Origin: CAZZDK01 sp964652235
GTDB taxonomy: Bacteria > Pseudomonadota > Alphaproteobacteria > UBA9219
Assembly: GCA_964652235.1 (NCBI GenBank)
Contig: CAZZDK010000007.1
Span: forward strand, 18,203 to 82,202
Direction: 5' to 3'
Length of the DNA: 64,000 nt
Position numbers and translations under genes: made by a program. Below, piece after piece: positions 9,276 through 17,073 of this stretch (positions within the stretch are counted from its first letter, which is position 1; each line of letters starts with the position of its first letter). The notes beneath the pieces are model-generated. The model was not told the DNA's origin, did no database searches, and was given only the letters and a program-made list of their open reading frames with translations.

Positions 9276-9548
9276 GTTTCGAGAAAAAGAAGGGTTAACA
9301 AACCGCGACGAAAATTAACCCCCGATTGCCACGAAAATGACACGATACAGCCTTCAAGCCATTCGATACGGGAACGTATCAAATGAAGAAGGATTAATAG
9401 CACAAACCGCGTCGGAAATAAATCCGCCGCCGCCCTCCGTCCCCCTGAAAGATGGGGATGCTTTGGGGGGAAAAGAAGGCTTGCCTCCTACAAACGTGTG
9501 GACAGCGCGTGGATAAGTTTTGGGCCGCAAAAGAAGCTTCCAGCGGCC

Positions 9549-10466
9549 TTATTTCTGTACAGAAACGGAAGCGAGGCCTTCGCGGCCGTGATAGAATCCG
9601 TTGATGAACTCCCCAAAATTAGTGAGAGATTCCAACTCATTACGGGCCGAATCGGGCGCGATTCGACCGTCCAGAACGTCGCGGTACAAACGGCCCACGC
9701 GCGTCATGTCGCCTTCCTGCGGCGACAGGCGGAAATGGGTTACGCCCTTTTCTCGCATCTCGAGCATTTCTTCGAGCAGAACAAGGCTGCCGTAAGTCAA
9801 GGTCTGTACCCCGCTGACGGCGAAAATCTTCTGTCCCGTAAGAGTCTCGACTTCCAGGCCGTTCGGATCGTCCTTGCAGGCCAGACGGCAATGGTCCTTG
9901 TCGCGGCCCGCCGCGCGGGCGTGATAGCAGCGCATGGAAATGGCGAGGGGCTGCCGCCCGAAAACCTGAACCTCTTTCTCGATCGCCGGATTTCGCGCGG
10001 CCAGAACGCCGATGGCTTTGCCCGTCATTTCCGAGGCGAAGACGATGCGACGCGCCCCAAGCGAAGCAAAATAATCGAGCGTTCCCTCATTGAGAACGTT
10101 GATCGTCGGGCCGACGACGAAAGGAACGTCGGAATCCCCTTCCTTTAGAATCTGCACAGCGGCGACGTCGTTCGCCTCGACCCAGAGGCCTTTTTGCATC
10201 CAGGCGCGCAACGTCTCAACCTCGCGCGGCGTCGTCATGAGCGCAAGGCTCGAGAGAACGACCTGCTTGCCCGCTTTTTGCAGACGCTCGATCACCTCGT
10301 CGAAATGCTCTTCGAAAAAAGGCTGGCGCTTGGCGCAAACGGCCTCGCCCACATAAACGCAATCGAAGGGCGCTTCGTCCGCGATGCGGAAATAGAAGTC
10401 GCGTTTTTTTTCAGGCTCCCAGTAATAGAGGAGCGGCCCTAAGGTCAGTTTTCCAACATTTTGCAC
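9549..10466 (-). CDS. ubiV: Oxygen-independent ubiquinone hydroxylation protein UbiV (U32 family)
   Basis: Partner of UbiU in the O2-independent hydroxylations of ubiquinone biosynthesis; both are U32-family iron-sulfur proteins. GTG 10466 is preferred over an upstream TTG because GGAGG precedes it by 7 bases and the protein then begins near KLTLGPLLYYW, as UbiV does. Cluster cysteines are seen in RCYHARAAG and HCRLACKDD with a preceding conserved Cys. 305 residues. It is third in the ubiT-ubiU-ubiV operon, 72 bp after ubiU. Confidence 0.9.
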   Translation of the reverse strand: MQNVGKLTLGPLLYYWEPEKKRDFYFRIADEAPFDCVYVGEAVCAKRQPFFEEHFDEVIERLQKAGKQVVLSSLALMTTPREVETLRAWMQKGLWVEANDVAAVQILKEGDSDVPFVVGPTINVLNEGTLDYFASLGARRIVFASEMTGKAIGVLAARNPAIEKEVQVFGRQPLAISMRCYHARAAGRDKDHCRLACKDDPNGLEVETLTGQKIFAVSGVQTLTYGSLVLLEEMLEMREKGVTHFRLSPQEGDMTRVGRLYRDVLDGRIAPDSARNELESLTNFGEFINGFYHGREGLASVSVQK

Positions 10467-10538
10467 AGCCGCGCCTCCGTTTCGATAAACAACCCAGCCT
10501 CCCAACCTCAAGGTCTTTTCTGATAACCGATGCCTGTC

Positions 10539-11537
10539 TTACTTCCACCCGCTTTCATACGCGCCGGTCGTTTGGCGGCCGCCTTCCGCAAGCGCGGCAA
10601 GGCTTTCGTCCTTTTCGGGCTTCTCTCCCCGCGCAAGCGCGTCGAGCCTTTTTCTGAAAGACGAGACGACTTGCGTGACATAGGCGCGGGAGCGCTGGCG
10701 CCCTTCGACCTTGAGCGCGGTCACCCCCGCCGCTTTGAGTTCCGGCAAAAGGTCGATGGCGTTCCAGCCGACCGGTTCCTCGAACAGATACATCGGCTCG
10801 CCGCGCACGACGTACCGACCCTTGCAGGGCGTCGGATAGGCGGCGGGCTCGCCCTTGCCGAAGCGGTTGAGCGTCACGCAGCCCAGGCAGGAAAGCGTGG
10901 TTCCGTCTCCCTGCTCTTTATAGGAAACATGGCTTGCGGGCGCGCAAACGCCCGCATGGCTCGGCGAAAGGCCGGTCATATAGGAAGACAGGAAACACCG
11001 CCCCTCGGACATCGTGCCGACGCTGCCGAAACAAAAAACTTCCGTCTCGATGCCGATTTCGGCGACAACGGCGGCGACTTCCTTGATCGAGAGAACGCGC
11101 GGCAGAACCACGCGCTTGATATCGAAACGGTCGCGGTAAAAAGCGATGGAAAGCTGGTGCCCTGCCGAAGCCTGGACCGAAAGATGGCGGCGCAGGTTCG
11201 GATGTTTGCGCATCGCGTAATCCAAAAGCCCGATGTCGGCCAGAATAACCGCATCGGCCCCAAGTGTCGCCGCGTCGTCGATGGCTTTATGCCAAAGCTC
11301 CGGCTGCCCGGCGGGCGGAAAGGTGTTGACGGCGACAAGCACCTTGCGCCCGCGTTCATGGGCGTAGGCCACCGCCTCTTCCATCTCTTCAAAATCGAAA
11401 TTAAGGCCTGGATAATTCCGCGCGTTTGTCGCGCCCCTGAAGCTGCAATAAACGGTGTCCGCCCCCGCCTCAATGGCGGCGCGTAAAGCGGCGGGCGTGC
11501 CCGCCGGACAGACAAGCTCAAGATAGGAACTGCTCAC
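10539..11537 (-). CDS. ubiU: Oxygen-independent ubiquinone hydroxylation protein UbiU (U32 family)
   Basis: Forms the UbiU-UbiV complex, which hydroxylates the ubiquinone ring without molecular oxygen. The N-terminus ELVCPAGTPAALRAAIEAGA and the peptidase-U32 core with Cys-rich segments (FCFGSVGTMSEGRCFLSS, GVCAPASH, SCLGC, PTPCKGRY) fit the 4Fe-4S family. The start is GTG 11537, overlapping the ubiT stop as GTGA, so translation is probably coupled. 332 residues, full length. Confidence 0.92.
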   Translation of the reverse strand: MSSSYLELVCPAGTPAALRAAIEAGADTVYCSFRGATNARNYPGLNFDFEEMEEAVAYAHERGRKVLVAVNTFPPAGQPELWHKAIDDAATLGADAVILADIGLLDYAMRKHPNLRRHLSVQASAGHQLSIAFYRDRFDIKRVVLPRVLSIKEVAAVVAEIGIETEVFCFGSVGTMSEGRCFLSSYMTGLSPSHAGVCAPASHVSYKEQGDGTTLSCLGCVTLNRFGKGEPAAYPTPCKGRYVVRGEPMYLFEEPVGWNAIDLLPELKAAGVTALKVEGRQRSRAYVTQVVSSFRKRLDALARGEKPEKDESLAALAEGGRQTTGAYESGWK

Positions 11538-12055
11538 GGAACCACCCTCTCCTTGATTTTTCCAGCCACCTTATCCGCCAGTCCCATCGCGGCGGCGGCA
11601 GGCGCGGCGAAGGGCCCGCAAAGGGAAAGAATTTCCTCGTAGAGGCTAAGCTCCTCCCGATCGAGCACATTGCGCAGGCCGACGATCACTTCCGTGTTGC
11701 CCGTCACCTCGATGTCGCGCGAGAAAAAAAGCCTGTCGCCGTCTTCGCGCCCTTCGAGCATATCGACGAGGGCTTGAAGAGCGCCGCGAATCTTCGCGTC
11801 CGGCTTCTCGGCCTCGTCTTGCATGAGAAAAAACGAAACGGGCTTCTGCCCCAGACGGACCGCGAAACGGTGGGGCAGATCGCTCGGCTCGAAGAGCACA
11901 AAGGCCGCAGGCAACGCGGCAAGATTCCTGAAAAGCTTCGGATGGCGCCTTTGCAGCTGGCGGCAGGCTCCCTGCGTCAGGCGGGCCAGAAGCGCTCTTG
12001 GCATCAAGGCAAGGACGATACGAGCCAAAGGAACGGGAAAAGCGGGAATCGGCAT
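11534..12055 (-). CDS. ubiT: Ubiquinone biosynthesis accessory factor UbiT (SCP2 domain)
   Basis: Lipid-binding SCP2-type accessory protein of the anaerobic ubiquinone pathway; it is thought to hold isoprenoid intermediates. A 173-residue single domain with SCP2-like features: FAVRLGQKPVSFFL followed by DRLFFSRDIEVTGNTEVIVGLRNVLDRE, which is close to the conserved family segment. First gene of the minus-strand operon. Its 5' side faces the Crp/Fnr regulator across an Fnr-type palindrome centred about 90 bases upstream. Confidence 0.85.
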   Translation of the reverse strand: MPIPAFPVPLARIVLALMPRALLARLTQGACRQLQRRHPKLFRNLAALPAAFVLFEPSDLPHRFAVRLGQKPVSFFLMQDEAEKPDAKIRGALQALVDMLEGREDGDRLFFSRDIEVTGNTEVIVGLRNVLDREELSLYEEILSLCGPFAAPAAAAMGLADKVAGKIKERVVP

Positions 12056-12131
12056 GAAACGGGCCTCGGATAAGGAAAGTCCGGAAGAAAATAGGGCGAA
12101 AAAGGGCTGGCCGCCAATCTTTGTTATGATT

Positions 12132-12157
12132 CCAAACTTGACCTAAGTCAAGTTTGG
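12132..12157. promoter_or_regulatory. Perfect Fnr/Dnr-type palindrome between ubiT and regulator gene
   Basis: Perfect 11-base arms CCAAACTTGAC / GTCAAGTTTGG flank CTAA, so the core is TTGAC-CTAA-GTCAA at 12138-12151. This is the Crp/Fnr-family half-site architecture. It is centred about 35 bases upstream of the regulator ATG and about 90 bases upstream of ubiT. It could activate the ubi operon and, by overlapping the regulator's own promoter, give autoregulation; both are inferences. Confidence 0.8.
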
Positions 12158-12178
12158 GCGTTTTCTGGCTGCGAAACC

Positions 12179-13714
12179 ATGTACACGTCTTTGCCCCTTT
12201 CTCTCTCTCTCCTTGCCTCCCTGCAAAAAGAGCGGGGTGTCGCGCTGCGCGCCCAGGCGACCGGGTCGTTCGAGACCGGGGCCTCCTTTGAGATTCAATC
12301 GACGGTGACGGCGGAAGCCTTCGAAAAAATTCAAAGAGACCTGTCTTCTTTCCATTCCCTGATGCCCAGGCGTTTTTTCGACGCGATGGACTTGCGCAAC
12401 GACGCCTCCTTCCGCGCGAGCCAGTCGCTCGATCTCCTTGCCGAATGGTACGTCTTTAATCTCGAACAGCCCGTTCACCAGCTTGCCCTTTTCCAGTTGG
12501 TCGAGAATCCCGACTTCAGCCCGGCGCGGACCAGCGCCTTGGCCCATTACCTCGCCTCTATCGCGGCTCTTTGCCATTTGCGCGACGCCGGACTGAACGT
12601 CTATGTCCGCGCCGGGATCACGCCGCACGACATCAACCGCATGAAAACCGCCGCCGCCGCCTGCCTGGCGCGGGAAAGGCTTTTTTGGGGCCTTAGCAAC
12701 GAAAACACGAAAAAATTCGTCGAAGAGGCGAGACTCGGATCCTCATCGAGTCCGGACGACCTGTCCGACATCCTGCGTAGAATAAGATCGGGTCTGGCTA
12801 AGGGTCTTTTGGCCGAGACTCCTTTATCCGTGTGGATCGAACGCTTGGACGGCGAAGTCGAAACCCGGCACGCGATCCTAAGGAAGATGCTCGCCCGCCA
12901 GGACGCCCACGGCGCGGAACTGGCCCAACTCAACGCGCCGGGGACAGTCCTGGACGGCGACGTGGAGGCGGCGATCGGAATTATCGAAACGCTGCCCCTT
13001 TTCCGGGGGCTTTCCGAAAACGCCTTGCGGGCCGTCTTAAAGGGCGCGCGTTTCGTCGATCTCGAAAAAAACGCCTCACTCATGGCCCAGGGCGATCCGG
13101 TTTCCCGCTTCTTCGTCGTCATGGACGGCTGGATCAAACTCTTCAAGACCAACGCCGACGGCGAGGAATCCGTTCTCCAGATTCTGGGGCGTAAGGAAAG
13201 CGTTCTGGACGGAACCCTGTTCGGCCCCGGCCTTGCGAGCGTCGGCGCGCGCGCCGTTTCCAGGGCGCGCCTGCTCTCGCTCGCTCTGCCGGTCCTGCGC
13301 GAAGGCGTAAGCCGCAACCACGAGCTGGCCCAAAACCTTCTGGCCGCGACGACGGCCCGCCTCGGACGGCTTGTGGCGCATTTCGAACAGATCACGCTGC
13401 GCGACGCCGTTCAGCGCGTCGGCTGGTTTCTGGCCAACCTGCACCTGGAAACGGGGCTGGAAGGCGCGCCGCTCAAGCTGCCTTACGACAAGACCCTCAT
13501 CGCCGCCTATCTGAACATCAAACCGGAAACCTTCTCGCGCGCCCTGCAGCATTTCCGCAGACAGGGATTCAAGATCGACAAGCACGAAGTCGTTCTGCCC
13601 CACGCGCGGGCGTTGTGCGATTATTGCGATCCGGACATGGCGCTGCGCTGTTGCCGCGCCGAGGCGGCGAACTGCGCGCCCGTCCGCGCGGCAAGGCGCG
13701 CGGAAGAACGGTGA
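12179..13714 (+). CDS. Crp/Fnr-family transcriptional regulator with long N-terminal extension
   Basis: 511 residues, about twice the usual Crp/Fnr length. Residues about 270-385 form a cNMP-type beta-roll sensor (LPLFRGLSENALRAVLKG, then VMDGWIKLFKTNADGEE), and about 437-480 form the winged helix (KTLIAAYLNIKPETFSRAL). Residues 1-260 are a helical region I do not recognise. The tail has Cys480, Cys483, Cys491, Cys492 and Cys499, a possible metal or cluster site; the classical Fnr N-terminal Cys cluster is absent. It is divergent from ubiT with a perfect Fnr-type palindrome between them, so it most likely controls the anaerobic genes. The signal (oxygen, NO, redox) is unknown. No clear Shine-Dalgarno. 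Confidence 0.85.
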   Translation: MYTSLPLSLSLLASLQKERGVALRAQATGSFETGASFEIQSTVTAEAFEKIQRDLSSFHSLMPRRFFDAMDLRNDASFRASQSLDLLAEWYVFNLEQPVHQLALFQLVENPDFSPARTSALAHYLASIAALCHLRDAGLNVYVRAGITPHDINRMKTAAAACLARERLFWGLSNENTKKFVEEARLGSSSSPDDLSDILRRIRSGLAKGLLAETPLSVWIERLDGEVETRHAILRKMLARQDAHGAELAQLNAPGTVLDGDVEAAIGIIETLPLFRGLSENALRAVLKGARFVDLEKNASLMAQGDPVSRFFVVMDGWIKLFKTNADGEESVLQILGRKESVLDGTLFGPGLASVGARAVSRARLLSLALPVLREGVSRNHELAQNLLAATTARLGRLVAHFEQITLRDAVQRVGWFLANLHLETGLEGAPLKLPYDKTLIAAYLNIKPETFSRALQHFRRQGFKIDKHEVVLPHARALCDYCDPDMALRCCRAEAANCAPVRAARRAEER

Positions 13715-13717
13715 TCC

Positions 13718-14089
13718 TTACGGCTTGACCGGCCCGGGGACCGTCGGCGTCTTTGCCGCCGGAACGGGCGCGGGCGAAGCGGAACCCTCCCCTTCCCCTT
13801 CAGCAGGCATGATGATCCCGACCTGCTTAAGCCTTTCCACCAGGATCTGCGCCCCCTTGCTGCCTTCGGCGGCCAGCTTGCGCGTGCCCACGACAAGACC
13901 ACCGAATTGCTTGGTCAGTTTCTGGGCGTTTCGGAGAGGCTCTTCCTGCCGCTCGATCGTCTGCTGCAACGCCGTGCGGTCCCGCATGATCTGCGTCATC
14001 TGGAACGCGAAGAGAAGCGCGAGCGTAAAGGCCATGACGAGCACGGGAACCAGAAGTTGCTCCGCCGCTATTTTCTTATCCGCAGCCAT
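13718..14089 (-). CDS. Small single-pass membrane protein, unknown function
   Basis: 123 residues. A short basic N-terminus, one membrane helix (about 12-32, LLVPVLVMAFTLALLFAF), then a periplasmic-looking helical segment with coiled-coil character and a Pro/Ala/Glu-rich tail. It lies 3 bp downstream of a second small membrane protein with the same topology, so the two are probably co-expressed and may interact. Shape recalls small bitopic subunits of envelope machines, but I see no family signature. It is convergent with the Crp/Fnr gene, with 3 bp between the stops. Confidence 0.7.
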   Translation of the reverse strand: MAADKKIAAEQLLVPVLVMAFTLALLFAFQMTQIMRDRTALQQTIERQEEPLRNAQKLTKQFGGLVVGTRKLAAEGSKGAQILVERLKQVGIIMPAEGEGEGSASPAPVPAAKTPTVPGPVKP

Positions 14090-14092
14090 GGC

Positions 14093-14404
14093 TCATTCCC
14101 CCTTTTTCTTTTCGGCCTGCTCCTTGGTCTCCTCTTTCGCGGCCTTGGGCAGGATAAAGCCGAGCGAGGTCAGAAGCTCCTTCGGGCGCGGATCGTTGTC
14201 CTTAAGGGACATATCGTAAAGCGCCTGAGAAAGCTGCTGGTTCAAGGCGGTGACGTTCGCCGCCGTGTTGATCACGCTTTGCCTTTGGTTCACCTGGTCC
14301 TGGATGGACTGATTCCCCCTGATGAGAATCATGTTGGACAGGGAAAGAAGCAAAGCCAGGCCAGCGAAGACCATGATTTTCCAATACATGATTTTGTTGA
14401 TCAT
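14093..14404 (-). CDS. Small single-pass membrane protein, unknown function
   Basis: 103 residues with one membrane helix (about 9-29, IMVFAGLALLLSLSNMILI), a Gln/Asn-rich helical middle and a charged Lys/Glu tail. First gene of a two-gene unit with 13718-14089. A TTAA-N7-TTAT sequence (14470-14484), one base short of a CtrA box, lies between this gene and the divergent DUF1150 gene. No recognised family. Confidence 0.7.
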   Translation of the reverse strand: MINKIMYWKIMVFAGLALLLSLSNMILIRGNQSIQDQVNQRQSVINTAANVTALNQQLSQALYDMSLKDNDPRPKELLTSLGFILPKAAKEETKEQAEKKKGE

Positions 14405-14525
14405 TTCGTCCTCATCCCTGCTGGAAGTTTCGTACCTGTGTACGCCGCTTCCATCAAAATGACAAACTATTAATAAATGATTATCCCTTCTGCGCTATAG
14501 TGAGGAGTATGGGGAGGGTTTCTTC

Positions 14526-14753
14526 ATGTTGACGCCCGACAAACCTGCAGCAAGTCCCGGCAAACTTTCGCCCGAAGGCCTGGCTCTTTTCGGCCTTGAG
14601 ACGATGGCCTACATCCGACCGATTGAGGTCAACGGACGGCGCGTGCACGTCATTCATGCGGCGGACGGCACGCCGCTCACGGTCGTAATGGATCGGGAAA
14701 TCGCCTTTATCACCGTCCGCCAGAACGAAATGCAGCCTCAAAGCGTGCATTGA
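14526..14753 (+). CDS. DUF1150 family protein
   Basis: 75-residue cytoplasmic protein of the alphaproteobacterial DUF1150 family, function unknown. Family features visible: GLETMAYIRPIEVNGRRVHV, IHAADGTPLTVVMDREIAF and the terminal QPQSVH. GGGGAGGG 8 bases upstream sets the start. Its last 16 bases overlap the 3' end of the convergent PcfJ-like gene. A copy of its last codons also occurs at 16142-16159, behind the second PcfJ-like gene, which marks the edge of a duplication. Confidence 0.85.
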   Translation: MLTPDKPAASPGKLSPEGLALFGLETMAYIRPIEVNGRRVHVIHAADGTPLTVVMDREIAFITVRQNEMQPQSVH

Positions 14754-16078
14754 GCCGCAGGGGGCTGCTCTCTCCGTCCCGAAGATATGATTCCAGAAGA
14801 CGGTCCGCCACGCCTTTCTCCCAGGGCGGCGCGGGCTTTTTCGACGGTTTCGAATCTGCCCGCGTCGGTAACGATTTTCTCGCCTATCCAGAGATTCCTC
14901 GGCAAAGAGGTCAACCCTGTGCAGCCTTTGAGACAGAGATACCCGCTTGCAAAGTCCCCTTCCAGCCTTGTCAGACCGGGACAGCCCCTAAGATCGATTA
15001 TCGTCGCCCGCCATAGTCCAGCGGCTCTGACAAGATTGGGGCAATCGTTCAGCACGATGCGCCCCGAAATATCCCAATTTCCTAAAGCGCGGCACAATCC
15101 GGCGGAACCTCTGACGACAAGCCCGTCGGAAAAAAGTTTTTTCGGCAAAGCAAACGGATGCGGATATTCGCTGATATCCAATTCCCCTTTGAATTTCATC
15201 TTCTCCGGTAAATTCTCGACATCGTAAAGGCGTCCCGCTTCATCTTGCACCAATCCGCATTCAGCGGCTGACGCCCTGCCAATATCGAAACCCTGCGCCA
15301 GGACAAAGGCCTTCACCATCGGCAGATAACGCGCGGCGGGCGGCGCATCTCCTTTCCCTCTGCATTGCTCCAGAAAACGCCCCGTATTTTCAGAATCGCC
15401 CGTCCACACTTCAAGCGTCGCGTGAGATCGTCCGTTCGGACCGCGCAAGGAATAAACACAGGTTTCTCCTGCCAGCACCTCTTCGTCGTAGGCCCCGTCG
15501 CCGACGCAATGGCCCATCATAAGGCCTTCCCGATCAAGGGCTTCGGGCGTTAGCAATTGCACCCAAGAGAAACCGTTCGGCAGCGTTTCGACAATCCTAA
15601 GGCTCGGATCTTCGCGCAAGGGCAAGAAAAGAGCCGCCCCCGCTTCACGCAGGCGCTTTTCCCGTGCGCGGCGCATGGCCTTATCCGCCAAATTTCTCGC
15701 GTGCGCGAGCGTACCGACATTCGCCAGCGCTTTAATGCGGCCCTGTCCGTCTTTTTCGTGAATCCACGGCTCGCCGTTATTTAGGGCGGCCTTAAGCCAA
15801 TCGACCACATGGCTCAGATCGCGTTCAAGGCCGGGATTGTTTAAAAACTTTTTCTGCGAAAACCAATGAAACGGGCCGTCTGTTTGAAACTTCGCTTTTG
15901 TGAGCCAGGCGGGCGGATTTTCCGGATAGGCCAACACCTTTTCCATCGCCTTCGGCTCGCGCAACAACGCGCGTCTTAGGGTTGTCAGCAAAAGCCGCGC
16001 AAGCTGATCGTTTCTTTCTGCTTGTTGAATCAGAAAGTAACCGACCTCTTCCGGGTTAATGACGTTGAATAAGGGCAT
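14738..16078 (-). CDS. PcfJ-like protein with C-terminal leucine-rich/beta-helix-type segment
   Basis: 446 residues. The middle carries the PcfJ-like core: MGHCVGDGAYDEEVLAGE, YSLRGPNGRSHATLEV and a downstream GKGDAPPAARYLPMVKAF. Residues about 300-420 are a repetitive segment (SDGLVVRGS, RIVLNDCPNLVR, IDLRGCPGLTRL, LCLKGCTGLTSLP) resembling leucine-rich or right-handed beta-helix repeats. PcfJ relatives are found on conjugative elements and in alphaproteobacterial chromosomes; the biochemical role is not established. Tandem paralogue of 16144-17022. The 3' end overlaps the DUF1150 gene. Confidence 0.75.
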   Translation of the reverse strand: MPLFNVINPEEVGYFLIQQAERNDQLARLLLTTLRRALLREPKAMEKVLAYPENPPAWLTKAKFQTDGPFHWFSQKKFLNNPGLERDLSHVVDWLKAALNNGEPWIHEKDGQGRIKALANVGTLAHARNLADKAMRRAREKRLREAGAALFLPLREDPSLRIVETLPNGFSWVQLLTPEALDREGLMMGHCVGDGAYDEEVLAGETCVYSLRGPNGRSHATLEVWTGDSENTGRFLEQCRGKGDAPPAARYLPMVKAFVLAQGFDIGRASAAECGLVQDEAGRLYDVENLPEKMKFKGELDISEYPHPFALPKKLFSDGLVVRGSAGLCRALGNWDISGRIVLNDCPNLVRAAGLWRATIIDLRGCPGLTRLEGDFASGYLCLKGCTGLTSLPRNLWIGEKIVTDAGRFETVEKARAALGERRGGPSSGIISSGRREQPPAAQCTL

Positions 16079-16141
16079 GGCGGAAAACTATCATGTCCTC
16101 TTCGGCAAAACATGGTTAAAATGGCTTCAATCGAATCTCCG

Positions 16142-16159
16142 CCTCAAGGCGTGCATTGA
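16142..16159 (+). pseudogene. Relic of the DUF1150 3' end
   Basis: Eighteen bases read Pro-Gln-Gly-Val-His-stop, matching the Pro-Gln-Ser-Val-His-stop of the DUF1150 gene (14736-14753) with one base difference, and in the same register relative to the PcfJ-like stop codon on the other strand. It is best read as the edge of a tandem duplication that carried the end of DUF1150 along. Confidence 0.6.
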
Positions 16160-17022
16160 AAAGCCTGCGCGGCGGGGGCAGCGCGCCCGTTGTCGTCCCG
16201 CGCGAGGCCGCCTTCGTTCGCAGGCGCCTTGACGTCCCATCCCTGAGATAAAATAAAGGCCGCGATCATCGGCAGATAACGCGCGGCAGGCGGTCTGTCG
16301 TTCAATCCTGCGCAATGTTCAGCCGTTTCCTTGCGCACGCGCAGCGTCGCGCACGCCTGCCCGTCCGGATCGCGCAAAGAATAAAGCTCCGTCTTGCCGC
16401 TCAACACTTCTTTGTCGTAATGACCGTCGCCCGCGCAATGATTGAGCATGGCGCTTTCCTGATCGAGCGCTTCGGGCGTGAGCAGTCGGACCCACCGGAA
16501 ACCGTCTTGGCTCTCTTCAATCACGACGAGATCCCGGCCCCATTCGAGACAACGAGGTTCGCTCGGCTCTACCACCGGATTCTTCGCGGTCTGCGGTCGT
16601 TTTTCGAACGCGCGACGCTTTGTTTTGTCCGCCAAATTTTTCGCGTGCGCGAGCGTGCCCACATTCGCCAGCGCTTTAATGCGGCCCTGTCCGTCTTTTT
16701 CGCGAATCCACGGCTCGCCGTTATTCAAGGCGTCCGCGAGCCAATCGCGGACATAGATAAGTTCGCGTTGAAACCTTTTATCCTTGTCGGCTTTATCGGG
16801 AGAAAAGCGGTAGAACGGTCCCTCCGTCCGGAAGACGTCTTCCGTCAGCCAGGCGGGCGGTTGTTCGGGATAGGCTGAAACTTTTTCCATCGCGCGCGGT
16901 TCGCGCAGCAAAGAACGCCCCAGAACGGCTTTCAGAAGGGGAAAGAGCCCTTCGACCGCCCCGGCATAAAAAGCCAGATAATCCCCGACCTCTTCCGGAT
17001 TTATAACCTTCAATAAAGGCAT
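16144..17022 (-). CDS. PcfJ-like protein, short paralogue lacking the repeat segment
   Basis: 292 residues, colinear with the first 290 residues of the neighbouring paralogue: both begin MPLxxVINPEEVG and share LNNGEPWI, EKDGQGRIKALANVGTLAHA, LLTPEALD, an HCxGDG motif and PPAARYLPM. It then stops without the leucine-rich segment but ends in a similar Ala-Ala-Gln...Gln-Cys-Thr tail, as if the middle had been deleted. The sequence upstream of both genes also shares AAACATGGTTAAAAT. Tandem duplication followed by internal deletion is the simplest reading. Function unknown. Confidence 0.75.
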   Translation of the reverse strand: MPLLKVINPEEVGDYLAFYAGAVEGLFPLLKAVLGRSLLREPRAMEKVSAYPEQPPAWLTEDVFRTEGPFYRFSPDKADKDKRFQRELIYVRDWLADALNNGEPWIREKDGQGRIKALANVGTLAHAKNLADKTKRRAFEKRPQTAKNPVVEPSEPRCLEWGRDLVVIEESQDGFRWVRLLTPEALDQESAMLNHCAGDGHYDKEVLSGKTELYSLRDPDGQACATLRVRKETAEHCAGLNDRPPAARYLPMIAAFILSQGWDVKAPANEGGLARDDNGRAAPAAQAFQCTP

Positions 17023-17073
17023 GGCCGCAAAATATCACGCGAGCCGCCCTGAAACATGGTTAAAATAATAGTT

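Noticed and set aside
9508..9518. DnaA box (TTATCCACG on the minus strand)
   Set aside because: Single 8/9 match without companions, AT-rich unwinding element or replication genes.
14470..14484. CtrA box between the small membrane protein gene and DUF1150
   Set aside because: TTAA-N7-TTAT is 7/8 and alone; in such AT-rich intergenic sequence a chance match is likely. Mentioned in the neighbours' entries only.
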